Source: Cedecea neteri NBRC 105707 = ATCC 33855 (GTDB taxonomy: Bacteria > Pseudomonadota > Gammaproteobacteria > Enterobacterales > Enterobacteriaceae). Taken from it: a stretch of 64,000 nucleotides of DNA. How positions within the stretch are numbered: the stretch's first letter is position 1; every line of letters begins with the position of its first letter. The position numbers were made by a program, and so were the translations under genes. The DNA is taken from positions 141,588 to 205,587 of the forward strand of contig NZ_BCTL01000007.1 in the NCBI RefSeq assembly GCF_001571265.1, given 5' to 3'. This document shows, one piece after another, positions 63,963 to 64,000 of this stretch. Below the pieces are notes generated by a model, which saw only the letters and a list, made by a program, of their open reading frames with translations, had not been told where the DNA came from and did no database searches.

Positions 63963-64000
63963 GCGTTTCGATTAAAAATGACGCTATCGGAAAGTTTTTT
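63963..64000. other. intergenic end of window
   Basis: The last 38 bases follow the gmhB stop and are AT-rich, ending in a T-run. In E. coli the rrnH operon promoters lie just after gmhB; nothing here is enough to confirm that arrangement. Confidence 0.3.

Overview
The window is a stretch of ordinary, gene-dense chromosome from a member of the Enterobacteriaceae. Nearly every gene matches, in sequence, length and order, the Escherichia coli segment panB-folK-pcnB-gluQ-dksA ... metNIQ-gmhB. Differences show it is not Escherichia: cdaR and yaeI are missing between degP and dapD, a small cytochrome c gene follows tilS, FhuA and BamA have different surface loops, and yaeF is frameshifted. The genus cannot be named from this sequence alone. 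I see no rRNA, tRNA, CRISPR array, prophage or insertion sequence. I did not find a new multi-gene system; the points of interest are local.

Layout. 1-5000: minus-strand genes for pantothenate (panB 5' end), folate (folK), RNA polyadenylation (pcnB, with an AUU start), tRNA-Asp glutamyl-queuosine (gluQ) and the stringent factor DksA, then sfsA and thpR. 5000-10200: hrpB and mrcB (PBP1B) on the plus strand. 10340-16330: the Fur-controlled ferrichrome operon fhuACDB. 16380-23480: hemL, clcA, erpA, yadS-btuF-mtnN and dgt. 23540-30070: degP behind a sigma-E promoter, then yaeH, dapD, glnD and map on the minus strand. 30190-33670: rpsB-tsf, pyrH and frr, the translation and UMP kinase genes. 33840-49940: the envelope and lipid A cluster dxr, uppS, cdsA, rseP, bamA, skp, lpxD, fabZ, lpxA, lpxB, followed by rnhB, dnaE and accA. 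50050-54320: ldcC, yaeR, tilS and a cytochrome c gene. 54370-57560: rof-yaeP (minus), yaeQ-arfB-nlpE (plus) and a broken yaeF (minus). 57630-63210: proS, rcsF-trmO and the methionine importer metNIQ behind a MetJ box. 63400-63960: gmhB. In E. coli the next locus is an rRNA operon, which lies outside this window.

How the genes work together. dxr and uppS make the undecaprenyl carrier precursor, cdsA makes CDP-diacylglycerol, and lpxD/A/B with fabZ and accA balance lipid A against fatty acid synthesis. bamA and skp assemble outer membrane proteins. rseP, degP, nlpE and rcsF sense or repair envelope stress through the sigma-E, Cpx and Rcs pathways. Many junctions are translationally coupled through ATGA overlaps: folK/pcnB, lpxB/rnhB, tilS/cytochrome c, yaeQ/arfB and rcsF/trmO. 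Start codons other than ATG are frequent and are noted per gene.
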